Below, piece by piece: positions 19,434 to 28,750 of a stretch of 64,000 nucleotides of DNA. How positions within the stretch are numbered: position 1 is the first letter of the stretch; each line of letters begins with the position of its first letter. Origin of the DNA: Opitutia bacterium ISCC 52 (GTDB taxonomy: Bacteria > Verrucomicrobiota > Verrucomicrobiia > Opitutales > UBA2995). The stretch covers positions 124,001 to 188,000 of the forward strand of contig CP076040.1 of assembly GCA_014529675.2 (NCBI GenBank), written 5' to 3'. Under the pieces are notes generated by a model, which was given only the letters and a program-made list of their open reading frames with translations, ran no database searches and had not been told where the DNA came from. The position numbers and the translations under genes were made by a program.

Positions 19434-20147
19434 CTAATCTGAACTTCGGGTGCCGGTAAAACTGCCATCCATCGAACCTTGAGGTGCACTGACTGACATG
19501 GTGCCACTCATGGTATCACCCTCGATGGTTCCGGTGTATTTCAGTGTGAATTGATTATTGCCGGCGGTGAAACTCAGTTGATTGCCATCCACTTTGATTT
19601 CATCCATCGGCATATCCTGGCGATTATAGCCTGCGGTGTAGGTACCAGCGAGTTCTCCTGCTTCTGTGTGAATGGATACGGTGGGTTCGTAGGTACTACC
19701 ATTGATGGTGAGTTTAAAATCCCAAGTCCCGACTACTGTGAGGGTCGGTTCGCGCTTGGCGGAAAAGGGAACGTCAAATGTATCACCTTGAAATTGAATA
19801 TTTGCCGATCCACTCATTTCGTTACCTTTAATGTTACCCGCGTATTTTACGACTAACTGTGGGTGATTTAGTGTAAACTTTAGCGGGCCGGGAGACTCGA
19901 AGCTGACCCCTTCCAAGTCGAATGTCTCTCCGGAGACTGGAGAGTAGTAGGAGCCTTTGAGGGTATCGCCTCCCATCGTAATCGTTGCCTCAGGATAGTA
20001 AGTCTGACCCTGAGCGGAGATTTCGATATTCCACTTTCCTGTAGGATCAACTTCGGCGTGATGGGCGGCCTGAACAGAGTTAATGAGTAGGGGAAGGCCA
20101 ATCAGGGTTAACCAGAGATGGGTTAAGGTAATTCGATTGATTTTCAT
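19434..20147 (-). CDS. Secreted protein of two tandem beta-rich repeats, function unknown
   Basis: The 237-residue protein has a signal peptide (about 1-28, ending SVQAA). Two related halves follow. Residues 36-130 start GKWNIEISAQGQTYYPEATI, and residues 139-237 start GTWDFKLTINGSTYEPTVSI. Each half shows the same run of short strands with G-x-Y/T-x-x-G turns and a closing FTLNHPQLVVKYAG or QFTLKYTGTIEGDTMSGT. This looks like a duplicated eight-stranded calycin-like barrel, possibly a binding protein, but I do not recognise a named family with certainty. The ATG at 20147 directly begins the signal peptide. It lies immediately upstream of madL on the same strand and downstream of a DUF5916 gene. 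Confidence 0.7.
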   Translation of the reverse strand: MKINRITLTHLWLTLIGLPLLINSVQAAHHAEVDPTGKWNIEISAQGQTYYPEATITMGGDTLKGSYYSPVSGETFDLEGVSFESPGPLKFTLNHPQLVVKYAGNIKGNEMSGSANIQFQGDTFDVPFSAKREPTLTVVGTWDFKLTINGSTYEPTVSIHTEAGELAGTYTAGYNRQDMPMDEIKVDGNQLSFTAGNNQFTLKYTGTIEGDTMSGTMSVSAPQGSMDGSFTGTRSSD

Positions 20148-20199
20148 GCATGAATGGAATCTTTGTCCGCCAAATTCAGCAAGGGAATTCAGAAGCGAC

Positions 20200-22296
20200 T
20201 CATTTCCGACCAAACGTATACACCAGCTTTGTGAACACACTGTCCTCCGTTTCGATTGGATCTGACACGCTGTTGAATACCAGATACCATTGAAGCTTCG
20301 GTTTTATCTTCCAGGCGTAGATCAGGCTTATGTTGTGGACGTCCTTGTTCTGGTGTTGAAGAGAGGATTTGATCCACATGTCGTCGGTGAAGAAGTAATC
20401 GGCTATGATACGATTGAGCCAAATGGTTTGTTGCATGCCATTGGGTTGATCCTCGAAGCGGGCCACGTACTCCCAGCGAATCGGGAAGCGAGCGGAGGGC
20501 TGGTAGCGCTTCCCTAAGATGAGTTCATTGTAATCGGTTCCGCGAAATTCTCCTCCGGCCCAGGCCACTTCGGTGAGCTTCGAAAAATCGGTTGATTTGA
20601 AGCTAATCCCCGCTCTGGTTCGGTGGTTATCGTAGGGAGCATGGAATTCATCTCTGTGGCTTGCATTGAGTCCTACATCATTGTGAAAGATGACTTTTGA
20701 AGACAGCCCGTAATCCTCCAGAACCCGGTCGCCATCGTCATTCTGATAATGCTGGGTGTTAAAACGTACATCAAAGGATTTATACCAGGCTTGATCGGAA
20801 TCGTGGCTGTAAGAAGTCGCGAAGGTGGGTCCAAAAATGTTGCGCCTAAATATCAGTCCCAGGTTGGGGTCAAACTCATCGCTGATAGCGGTGTAGGTGG
20901 TGTGAATTTCCCAGGGGTACTTCTCCCAACTCAATGATACATGACCGAGGTAATCAGTACTGTCTTTGATTGTTGAATTCGAAGGTCCCTCAATTTCGTC
21001 ATCGGCGAGTGAAGCCTGATACCCCAGTCGAAAATCTTCATTGAGAAAGAAAAAGCCATCGGAACTAATAACTCGCGAAAAACCGTCATTAAACTCGGAG
21101 TTGTTCAGGTAGTAACCCAACGATGATTTGGTTCCGATATTTTGGACTGCCCGAATGACGGTCGAGTTTCCTTCCCGAGTGGAGCCGTGCACCGTGTCCC
21201 CATGAATATTCAGGAGTGCTACGTTGAAGCCTTTGTATTCCCCGCTGATTTTTGCCCCGGCTTGGATATCGGTAAATCGACGGGTGTAGTAAAGTCGATG
21301 GGGCATGCGCAGCAGTTCGGATCCTTCACTAAAGAAGGGCCTGCGCTCCGGGAGGAATCGTTCAGTATCTAGTAGTTCGATCGTGTCGGCATCCGCTTCT
21401 ACCTGCCCAAAATCCGGATTCAAGGTGAGGGCGGCGATCAAGGAAGGGCTGAACCGAAAACTGGCATCCAGACCGGCCTCGAAATCGGTGTCACCCTCTC
21501 CACTCAAGTCGGCCCTGCTACTCACGTAAGGCGATAGCTCGAGATTACGTTCGAAGTGGGTGTCGGCCAAATGGAACTCAGTGGCGTGCCCGAAATTGTG
21601 CGGGCGAAAACTGTCGGTTGGATTGAAACTCCACCAACTGAATTCGTCGCGGCTTGGATTGGATCTCGAAACATTGAATCCCCAGGTCAGGTCGTCTTCC
21701 CGGTTGTAGTTGATGGCTCCATACGGAATGCGCATTTCAAATACCCAACGGTCTTCGAGTATCTTTGCCGCCAGTTCCCAATCGGCTGACCATCCGAAGG
21801 TCCAGGAATTTCCCGTAAATCCTTCCACACCATCCACCCGAGTACCCAATGGATTGGAGAAAAACCCATACTTGGTCCGATGAATATGGCTGGGTTCAAT
21901 ATGTATCTGAACAAAGTCGTCGGCCCGGGGGTAGCGGTCTTCACGTCGTTCGGTAGCGTGGAGTTCGGCCATATTATCGTCGAATGCTTCCACGCCAATG
22001 TAGAGCGCTTCAGGACCATAGGCGACGCGAACTTTCGTTTGCTGAGAGGCCAGTTGTTGAGTGCGTCGACTTATAAAGCCGGTCGCTACATCCGCTTTCT
22101 GCCAAAAGGGTTCGTCGAGAATTCCATCGACCACCAACGAGTCATCGACTTTTAGTGCTCTAAAGGAAGGCCGGTCGTCCTTCGATAATTCGTGGGCCGA
22201 GAGGATGGGCATTCCTATCATCACGAAAAGGAAGGTCCCGAGAGAACTAAGGCTTAAGTTAGAGAAACGCACAATGATCTGGTATCGCGAAGACAA
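20200..22296 (-). CDS. DUF5916 outer-membrane-type protein with N-terminal CBM9-like domain
   Basis: The 698-residue protein contains a CBM9-like domain at about residues 45-240 (LVVDGILDEPFWQKAD, VRVAYGPEALYIGVEAFD, EMRIPYGAINY, WGFNVSR). A long DUF5916 region rich in alternating beta strands follows, typical of an outer-membrane barrel (FLPERRPFFSEGSELLRM, RLYYTRRFTDIQAGAKISG, and a final aromatic-strand end FTKLVYTFGRK). Such proteins occur in glycan-degrading Bacteroidota and PVC bacteria, and their job is not established. No ATG opens the signal peptide: the candidates are TTG at 22296 or GTG eight codons later, so the start is uncertain. An in-frame stop lies just upstream of the TTG. 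Confidence 0.8.
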   Translation of the reverse strand: MSSRYQIIVRFSNLSLSSLGTFLFVMIGMPILSAHELSKDDRPSFRALKVDDSLVVDGILDEPFWQKADVATGFISRRTQQLASQQTKVRVAYGPEALYIGVEAFDDNMAELHATERREDRYPRADDFVQIHIEPSHIHRTKYGFFSNPLGTRVDGVEGFTGNSWTFGWSADWELAAKILEDRWVFEMRIPYGAINYNREDDLTWGFNVSRSNPSRDEFSWWSFNPTDSFRPHNFGHATEFHLADTHFERNLELSPYVSSRADLSGEGDTDFEAGLDASFRFSPSLIAALTLNPDFGQVEADADTIELLDTERFLPERRPFFSEGSELLRMPHRLYYTRRFTDIQAGAKISGEYKGFNVALLNIHGDTVHGSTREGNSTVIRAVQNIGTKSSLGYYLNNSEFNDGFSRVISSDGFFFLNEDFRLGYQASLADDEIEGPSNSTIKDSTDYLGHVSLSWEKYPWEIHTTYTAISDEFDPNLGLIFRRNIFGPTFATSYSHDSDQAWYKSFDVRFNTQHYQNDDGDRVLEDYGLSSKVIFHNDVGLNASHRDEFHAPYDNHRTRAGISFKSTDFSKLTEVAWAGGEFRGTDYNELILGKRYQPSARFPIRWEYVARFEDQPNGMQQTIWLNRIIADYFFTDDMWIKSSLQHQNKDVHNISLIYAWKIKPKLQWYLVFNSVSDPIETEDSVFTKLVYTFGRK

Positions 22297-22593
22297 GAGT
22301 TAATTAGCACTGATCTAGTAAGAGTAAGATGGTGTCAAAAGATAGCTTAGGAGAGTAAAGAGATAATATCATATTTTCTCCCTCGTTTGTTCAAAGATAG
22401 AATGAAACCAATTGCTTGTTCCTTGACTCAACTGGGTTGTGGAGATTGCGTGGAGTTACACCTCCGAATTGATAGACGGAGAACATTAAAACCTACTTTA
22501 AGTTACCGCCTGCCCTGGTGGATCCGTTTGGAGTTAATCAGCTCCAGCCTCTTATAGCAGATCTGTTGGCAAAGGAGCCCGTGAAATTTTTGG

Positions 22594-23355
22594 ATGACGC
22601 GGGGAACGCCATTCATGCCAAAGAACTCCGTTACCCGGGGCATCAAACGTTTTGTGATGCTGACGTTTGTCCCATGCATAACTCTTCTATTCATTCGATG
22701 CCTTAGCTGGAGTTGGAGAATTGAAGAAACCGGAAGAGAACATCTTGATTCTTCTGTTGCCGCACCGGAGCCTGCCATCGCAGCCTTCTTTCACGGACGA
22801 ACATTCGTTTTGCTGCGGCATATGACTCTGAAGACGAATGGTAAATGGGTTACCATGTGTTCGAAGAGTCTCGATGGTGAAGCCATGGCTCGAGTGGAAG
22901 AGGGACTTGGCCTGGTGGTGGTTCGTGGTTCTTCAGGGCGAGATGGATTGGAAGCGATTCAGGAAATGATTCAGCTGATCAGAAAGACTCCAGGTTACGG
23001 TGCCGGATTAGCCATCGACGGATCGCGAGGTCCGCGAGGACATGTGCAGGGCGGAATTGTTCGTATGGCGCGTTGGACCGGAGGTCGAATTCTTCCTATC
23101 ACTGCCTCGGCAAAACGCGCTATTGTATTTAGACGGAGTTGGGATCGCACACTCCTTCCTTATCCATTTGCCAAAGTTCACATTGCCTATGGGAAGCCTA
23201 TTGATGTTCCGAGAAAGCTAAATGCAGCGCAGCTGGAAGAGTTGAGGATTCGCGTCGAAGACGATCTTCTGGCGCTTCAGAAGACCGCGGATGCGTTGTC
23301 GGGATTTTCGGATTATGAGCCTGTGCAGGAGGTGCTCAATACCTCCGTATCTTAG
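22594..23355 (+). CDS. DUF374 lysophospholipid acyltransferase-like protein
   Basis: The 253-residue protein has one N-terminal hydrophobic segment (FVMLTFVPCITLLFI) and then the DUF374 acyltransferase core. The catalytic histidine region FFHGRTFVLLRHM, a serine/lysine loop SKSLDGEAMARV, GLAIDGSRGPRG and GGIVRMARWTGG are visible. The family is related to LpxL/PlsC acyltransferases and is usually placed in lipid A or phospholipid synthesis at the inner membrane. Starts at 22594 or seven codons later are both possible. It converges with the DUF1552 gene, overlapping its end by four bases. The roughly 300 bases upstream hold no clear gene. Confidence 0.85.
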   Translation: MTRGTPFMPKNSVTRGIKRFVMLTFVPCITLLFIRCLSWSWRIEETGREHLDSSVAAPEPAIAAFFHGRTFVLLRHMTLKTNGKWVTMCSKSLDGEAMARVEEGLGLVVVRGSSGRDGLEAIQEMIQLIRKTPGYGAGLAIDGSRGPRGHVQGGIVRMARWTGGRILPITASAKRAIVFRRSWDRTLLPYPFAKVHIAYGKPIDVPRKLNAAQLEELRIRVEDDLLALQKTADALSGFSDYEPVQEVLNTSVS

Positions 23356-24677
23356 ACAAACAGCTCCTCAATCACTCCATTACTGTCTCCATGAGAATCG
23401 GCTTTTATCCCGGAACCTTGGAGCAGACTTAGCCACAAGTTGCATAAGGGTGTCTTGGCATCTTCCATGACCAAGTGACGTCCATGTTTTACTCCAGCTC
23501 CACCACCGGTTAGAATGGTTGGGCAGTTTCTCAAATAGTGGATCGATTCGATGTTACTACCATAGCTCAGGGAAATATTATCAAACAAGCTGCTGCCGTC
23601 GGACTCTTGGGTCCTTTTCAGTTTATCGATCAAATAAGCGAAAAGCTCGGTTTGTTTCTCGTCGCGCATTTCTGAAACGCCCAGGCGGGAGCCATTGGTG
23701 TAGTGACTCATGTTGTGGCCCGTTATGGTGGCTCCAAGACTTCGGATGAAGGTGTCTACTGGTTGGCGATAGCTGATGACTCGAGTCGCATCGACTTGCA
23801 TAGCGGCGACCATGATGTCGTACATGAGCTTGACCTCTTCGTAGCCTTCGATATCGCCCTGGGGTTCTTCTATCGGATCTTTGGGTTGGACCTTGGGTAC
23901 ATCCAACCACTTCTCCTCCTTGGAAAGGCGAACTTCGATCTCACGAATCGATTGGAAATACTCGTCGAGCTTGTCGTTATCCATCTTGCTCAAGCCATGG
24001 TTCATGGTCTTGGCATTTTCCAGCACCGTATCGAGTACACTTCGTTTTTGTCGAAGCATAGCCTGCTGTTCTTCCAGTGGTGTATTGCTGTCAGAAAAGA
24101 GCCTGTGGTAAGCAGCCACAGGTGTGTCTAATCCGGCGATTGGCTTGCCCTGGCGGTTCCACGACATCGAGAGCCCGGGGCCATGACCGGAACCTTCTGC
24201 ATTATCGCAACCCAGTTGGATGGAGGTGAACCGGGTTTCTTTACCCAGTGTTTCTGCAGCCACTTGGTCCACAGAAATGCTGTTGTAGAAACTTTGCCCC
24301 GGTTCGGCATAGCGATTGGCTCCCGTGAGGTAGAATGTGCTTCCCCAGTGGGCTTCATTCGAGAATTGATTGGTCAGGTTCTGGATGATGGTGATGTCAT
24401 CCTTGTGTCGCTCCAGACCTCTCAGGCCGCGCGGTAGAACATAGTCGATTCCCGTTGTATTTAGATCCGGATACCAACTCTCTTTCGTGACCCCCCAGCC
24501 AAAACCGAGAAAGACCATCCGCTTGGGAGGAGTGGCTCCGGTTAGCGGTGCAGCATACTCAAAGCGTTTGGCCCCGAATGATTCCATAAAGGGTAGGGCA
24601 ATGAGTGCTGAACTACTTCGAAGGAAGGCTCTTCGGGTTTGTTTGGGAAACAAGGGAGAGAATTTTGAACCGTTCAT
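23352..24677 (-). CDS. DUF1552 protein with Tat-type signal
   Basis: The 441-residue protein has a twin-arginine-like leader (TRRAFLRSSSALIALPF) and a DUF1552 body over nearly its whole length. Typical pieces are KRMVFLGFGWGVTKESWYP, DDITIIQNLTNQ, STFYLTGANRY, SVDQVAAETLG, and near the end GSNIESIHYLRNCPTILTGGGAG. The family is known almost only from PVC and myxobacterial relatives and is nearly always found beside a DUF1592-type cytochrome, as here (gap of seven bases). It probably works in the periplasm as part of an oxidative complex; the reaction is unknown. The ATG at 24677 was chosen because it opens the leader. Confidence 0.88.
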   Translation of the reverse strand: MNGSKFSPLFPKQTRRAFLRSSSALIALPFMESFGAKRFEYAAPLTGATPPKRMVFLGFGWGVTKESWYPDLNTTGIDYVLPRGLRGLERHKDDITIIQNLTNQFSNEAHWGSTFYLTGANRYAEPGQSFYNSISVDQVAAETLGKETRFTSIQLGCDNAEGSGHGPGLSMSWNRQGKPIAGLDTPVAAYHRLFSDSNTPLEEQQAMLRQKRSVLDTVLENAKTMNHGLSKMDNDKLDEYFQSIREIEVRLSKEEKWLDVPKVQPKDPIEEPQGDIEGYEEVKLMYDIMVAAMQVDATRVISYRQPVDTFIRSLGATITGHNMSHYTNGSRLGVSEMRDEKQTELFAYLIDKLKRTQESDGSSLFDNISLSYGSNIESIHYLRNCPTILTGGGAGVKHGRHLVMEDAKTPLCNLWLSLLQGSGIKADSHGDSNGVIEELFV

Positions 24678-24684
24678 GGGTAGG

Positions 24685-27222
24685 CTATTTTTGTCTAAAG
24701 GGTTTAGATTGTACCAGGGCGTGGACGAATGAGCGAGCACCGAAGTTCTCCGACTCGGCTTGGCTGATGATCTCTTCGGCCAAATCATAGTCCGTAAATC
24801 CATAGGGACGACCCAGACCGTATTCAATAAGTGCTTCGGTCAAACCGCGGGCGAAATCGCTATGGTATTCGGCGACTTGGTCGCGAAGTCCGTAGTAGTC
24901 TTTAAAGGTGTTTTTGTCTGGCAAGGATCCCCTGGGGTCAATCGGGGCCCAGGCATCTTCTACTTTCTTGTTGTGAGACACAATTCGTTCCAGGGTGCGC
25001 CACTTGCCGGCGGCATCGAAGTTTTCCAGGCCGTATCCAATAGGATCGATATCTCGGTGGCATTGAGCACACTGAGGCTCCTCCATGTGGGCGACTTGCA
25101 GCTCCCGGGCAGGGAGCATCTCGTCGGCCAGTCGGCTGAGTTGGGGGACATTGGCTGGAGCTGGCGGCGGTGAGTCATGGAGGAGTTTTCTCAATACCCA
25201 AGCGCCACGCTCTACGGGAGAGGAGCGTTCGCCATCGGATCCCATCGCCAGGACGGCAGCTGTTCCAAGTAGACCTCCTCGAGGTGAACTTGCGGGAACT
25301 TTTACTTTGCGAAACTGATGTCCTTCAACTCCTTCGATTCCGTAGTAGCCGGCGAGCAAATCATTGATGACTACAAAATCCGATTTGAGCAGTTTGTTAA
25401 TGCTGAGATTCTCATCGAACAGGGTTCGAACGGTGTGATAAATTTCGTTGCGAGCAGCACTCTTGGCGCTGTCGTCAAATTCTGGATACCACTCGTAGTT
25501 GAACTGGAAAAAGTCGAGTCGGTCCAGGTGGAGCCATTGGCTGGTAAAGCCGCTCATGAATTCCCAGGCCTTGGGGTCTTCGAGCATGCGGTCAGTCTGG
25601 CGTTTCAGTTTGGAAGGGTTTTTCAAATGACCCTTCCGGGCCACCTCGTAAAGCTCCGTGTCGGGAGGCCGGCTCCAGAGGAAATAGGAGAGGCGGACCG
25701 CCATTTCAAGATCGTTGAGCTCCCGTTTTTGGTCGCCCGGCTGGGGCTCCTTCAAATAGAGAAACGCGGGCGATGCAAGGACTACGGCCAGTGGCTCGAT
25801 CAGGGCGGTACGGAAGCCATCTCCCGCTTCCCGGCGATCGCGATATAGACTCACCAGTTTGTCGAGAAAGGATGGGGACGGTTCTTGTATGCGAAAGGCC
25901 TGGCGGGTGAAACGCTGGATCGCTTTACGAATGTATGCTTCGTTTCGAGGCGCTTCCTTAGCATTTCCGAATATCCAGTTTTGAAACGTTGTCCGTTCTT
26001 CAATGTTGATCGGGCCTTCCCATTCCAGCCAGTCAATCCAAAGCGCGGGGTCCTCTAGGGGTACGTCCCGATTGCGAGCCTTCTTTAATATTGCTCGAGC
26101 CGCATCGCGATTGTTGTGCTGCCGTTCGCGGACTCCGATCTTTCGGCTGGAAGAGGGCGTGATGGTGATAGGAAACTCGACAATCTGCGGCTGTTCGTAG
26201 CTGCCGGAGATTTTACGGTAGTCGAGGACGGCCAGTTCACCTGGCCTCGCACTGTTTTCGACGGTGCCAATTTCGAGGAAGCGTCTATGGCCAGGGGCGG
26301 TTTCGAATCCGCCGGCGCGAGCGCGTATGATATATTCACCTGGCGGCGCACTTTTAGGTAAGGTTATGCTATCCGTCATGGCTCCGTTCCAGGTCGCGAA
26401 AAACACGGCCCCGGTATCGGTTTCGGGAAGAGTAAGGTAGTGTTCGTAGCCGACCCCATCTCGCTTGTATAGACCCGCTTCAAACTTTACCCGGGCCTCA
26501 TCGATGAAGCCAAATTCTGTGGGTGACTTTCCGGATTCCTTCCATTGTTCTCCACGAATCTTGCCGTCCAATAGCTTTGCATATCGGTTCTGAACCATCT
26601 TGTTGATGGCGTCTTCCGATTGCTGTCGCTTCCGTTGAGGCTCCTCAGTCGCGGGGGCAGTGAGGGCCACGGTCAAAGCTCTTCGCGCAATTTTCAGATA
26701 CTGCTCGAACTGATCGCTGGAAAAGAAGAGCGAGGCACCCACGGTATCAAAGGATCCGGTACTGGCATCTTTGGGCAGCTCGGCCGCATTGATGGTGACG
26801 CCTAAAAGATCTTCAATGGTATTTTCATACTCCCGCCGGTTCAGGCGTCGCATGGCAATGACACCACCCGAATCGCTGAGGATTTTCCGGGCCAGGACCA
26901 GTTGCTCTGAGAGGTCGGCTAGAAAGTTTGTCTTCGGTTCAGCCTCAGGCTGATCTTCATCCTCCGGAGGCATTTCTCCGGAATTCATCACATTCAAGGC
27001 CTTTTGCCAGAGTTCTGCCGTTTGGAGCGTATCCAGATTAAACGATAGATCCTCAAGGTTTACGCCGCCTTTTTCTTCCACTGAGTCGTGGCATTTGAGG
27101 CAATACTCATTCAGAAACTCAAAGTGTTTCTCTGGAAGGATAGCTTCCGGGGCTTCCTTTGAGATCAAACTGGTTCCTGTGCATAGAAAAACCAGGATAG
27201 GGATATGACGAAGTAATTTCAC
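24685..27222 (-). CDS. Planctomycete-type cytochrome c with DUF1587/1592/1588/1585 domains
   Basis: The 845-residue exported protein has a signal peptide, then a single c-type heme motif C-L-K-C-H at residues 41-45 in the planctomycete cytochrome domain. The order that follows is DUF1587 (RRLNRREYENTIEDLLG, near 135), a carbohydrate-binding-like insert (VFFATWNGAMTDSITL), DUF1595 (FTRQAFRIQEP), DUF1592 (AVRLSYFLWSRPPD), DUF1588 (GLLGTAAVLAMGSDGERSSPVERG) and DUF1585 near the end. DUF1588 keeps the C..CH-like QCAQCHRDIDPIG, a second possible heme site. It likely transfers electrons in an oxidation of a glycan or other polymer. It forms an operon with the DUF1552 gene downstream. Confidence 0.9.
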   Translation of the reverse strand: MKLLRHIPILVFLCTGTSLISKEAPEAILPEKHFEFLNEYCLKCHDSVEEKGGVNLEDLSFNLDTLQTAELWQKALNVMNSGEMPPEDEDQPEAEPKTNFLADLSEQLVLARKILSDSGGVIAMRRLNRREYENTIEDLLGVTINAAELPKDASTGSFDTVGASLFFSSDQFEQYLKIARRALTVALTAPATEEPQRKRQQSEDAINKMVQNRYAKLLDGKIRGEQWKESGKSPTEFGFIDEARVKFEAGLYKRDGVGYEHYLTLPETDTGAVFFATWNGAMTDSITLPKSAPPGEYIIRARAGGFETAPGHRRFLEIGTVENSARPGELAVLDYRKISGSYEQPQIVEFPITITPSSSRKIGVRERQHNNRDAARAILKKARNRDVPLEDPALWIDWLEWEGPINIEERTTFQNWIFGNAKEAPRNEAYIRKAIQRFTRQAFRIQEPSPSFLDKLVSLYRDRREAGDGFRTALIEPLAVVLASPAFLYLKEPQPGDQKRELNDLEMAVRLSYFLWSRPPDTELYEVARKGHLKNPSKLKRQTDRMLEDPKAWEFMSGFTSQWLHLDRLDFFQFNYEWYPEFDDSAKSAARNEIYHTVRTLFDENLSINKLLKSDFVVINDLLAGYYGIEGVEGHQFRKVKVPASSPRGGLLGTAAVLAMGSDGERSSPVERGAWVLRKLLHDSPPPAPANVPQLSRLADEMLPARELQVAHMEEPQCAQCHRDIDPIGYGLENFDAAGKWRTLERIVSHNKKVEDAWAPIDPRGSLPDKNTFKDYYGLRDQVAEYHSDFARGLTEALIEYGLGRPYGFTDYDLAEEIISQAESENFGARSFVHALVQSKPFRQK

Positions 27223-27322
27223 TTAGGGTAAAAGAAATTTCGAAGTAGAGGAGGGAGCCTCTGGGAAAAATGGCTTTGCCTCAAGGATTCTTTTTGGAGG
27301 GTCGACAGTGGAGAATATCCAT

Positions 27323-28717
27323 CTACATAGAGGGTTTCACGTCTTTTTCCCAATCTGAGTGAAGCTTCTTAAGGTGTGCAACCAGTGCCGGTAGTTCCTT
27401 GGCGTGATCTTTCACTTCCGGATTCTTTTCCACCAGGTTGTGGAGGGTGTAACTTCTTTCCTTTGTCCTGCGGTCCATCAGCGAGATAAGTTTCCAATCC
27501 CCTTCACGAACGGCCCACTTATCTTGCCAGTCGAAGTAGAGGACCGGGTGTTGGGTGGGTGCGGTAGGGTTATTGATGGCGGACATTACACTGCGTCCAT
27601 CTAAGGTCACTTCGGGTTCTGGTAAACCAATCAAATCAATGAGTGTAGGCATCCAATCCATAACCGTTACAGCCTGTTCACGAACTTCGCCCTGGGGAAG
27701 CACTTTAGGGTAATTGATGATGGCTGGAACGCGAACACCTCCTTCAAGGTAATCGCCTTTATGTCCGATCCACTTGCCGGCATAGCCTCCGCCGCCGTTA
27801 GCACTGTAGTAATAACCGAGTGGATGTCCGCTGGTGTGGTTTTCAACAATGACACCTTTATTGTCTTCTTCCGAGTGTCCGTTGTCGCTGCTGAAGATGA
27901 TGATGGTATCCTCTCGAACACCGGAATCATCCAATTGCTTTAGGATGCGACCTATCTGGCTGTCGACGGTAGCGACTACCCGCGCATAGGAGCGACGGGG
28001 CATTTCTAGATCGGAAAATGCGTCTTTGAATTCTTCGGTCGGTTGTTCAGGATAGTGAGGAAGGTTGAAAGCCACCATCATGAAGAAAGTGTCGTCGCTG
28101 TTTTCATCGATGTACTCTACCGCTTCATCAATTATCATATCCGGGAAATACTCTCCGCGACGCCAGATCTCTTCATTATCATTATACAAGTCGTGGTAGC
28201 CTTTTCCGTGCATGAAGTGGTGGCGGTAGTTTTCAATAAATCCCGATAGGTGGCCAAAGTGATGGTCAAAGCCTTGATCAATTGGGCCGTGCCCAGCCTT
28301 GGCTCCCAAGTGCCACTTTCCAAACAATGCAGTTTTGTAACCGGCCTCCTTGAACACTTCCGCTAGCGTGATTTCGGAAGGAAACATGTTTGTCAGATGG
28401 GAATCGCTTCCGTTGCGATCTCCCTGCAGCCAGTTCTGCACTCCTCCTCGATTGGGATGGCGACCAGTAAGTAAAGCCGCCCGTGAAGGGCAACAAACCG
28501 TATGTGCGTAGGCCTGAGTAAACCGCACACCGGACTCAGCGAGCTTGTCCATGTTGGGTGTGTGCAGGTCCTTTGCTCCGTAGCAGTTTACATCGAGGGT
28601 TCCCTGATCGTCGGTAAACAAGATCAGCACGTTGGGCTTATCGGCGGCGTGCGCCGAACAAGATAGAATTGATAGGAGCACTATCAGGGATCGTAGAAGC
28701 TGATTCTTTGTCTTCAT
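27323..28717 (-). CDS. Sulfatase, exported
   Basis: This 464-residue formylglycine sulfatase has a signal peptide (about 1-25, ending SAHAA). The DD pair is in LFTDDQG at 36-37 and the signature C-C-P-S-R at 75-79. The surrounding TVCCPSRAALLTGRHPNRGG, GKWHLGAKAGHGP, IIIFSSDNGHSE and IGHKGDYLEGGVRVP resemble N-acetylgalactosamine-6-sulfatase-like and related subfamilies. It would cleave a sulfate ester in the periplasm. The next gene upstream on the same strand (33 bases away) is another sulfatase, so the pair is probably co-transcribed and may attack different positions in one polymer. Confidence 0.93.
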   Translation of the reverse strand: MKTKNQLLRSLIVLLSILSCSAHAADKPNVLILFTDDQGTLDVNCYGAKDLHTPNMDKLAESGVRFTQAYAHTVCCPSRAALLTGRHPNRGGVQNWLQGDRNGSDSHLTNMFPSEITLAEVFKEAGYKTALFGKWHLGAKAGHGPIDQGFDHHFGHLSGFIENYRHHFMHGKGYHDLYNDNEEIWRRGEYFPDMIIDEAVEYIDENSDDTFFMMVAFNLPHYPEQPTEEFKDAFSDLEMPRRSYARVVATVDSQIGRILKQLDDSGVREDTIIIFSSDNGHSEEDNKGVIVENHTSGHPLGYYYSANGGGGYAGKWIGHKGDYLEGGVRVPAIINYPKVLPQGEVREQAVTVMDWMPTLIDLIGLPEPEVTLDGRSVMSAINNPTAPTQHPVLYFDWQDKWAVREGDWKLISLMDRRTKERSYTLHNLVEKNPEVKDHAKELPALVAHLKKLHSDWEKDVKPSM

Positions 28718-28750
28718 CTTGGTCTTTATTTAAATCTTAAGTTATTTTTG

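Noticed and set aside
22297-22593. Short plus-strand reading frame starting near 22518
   Set aside because: It overlaps the start of the DUF374 gene in another frame, and its composition gives no recognised protein.
24678-24827. Longer N-terminus for the DUF1552 protein
   Set aside because: The added residues overlap the upstream cytochrome gene and show no leader; the Tat-like leader starts at ATG 24677.
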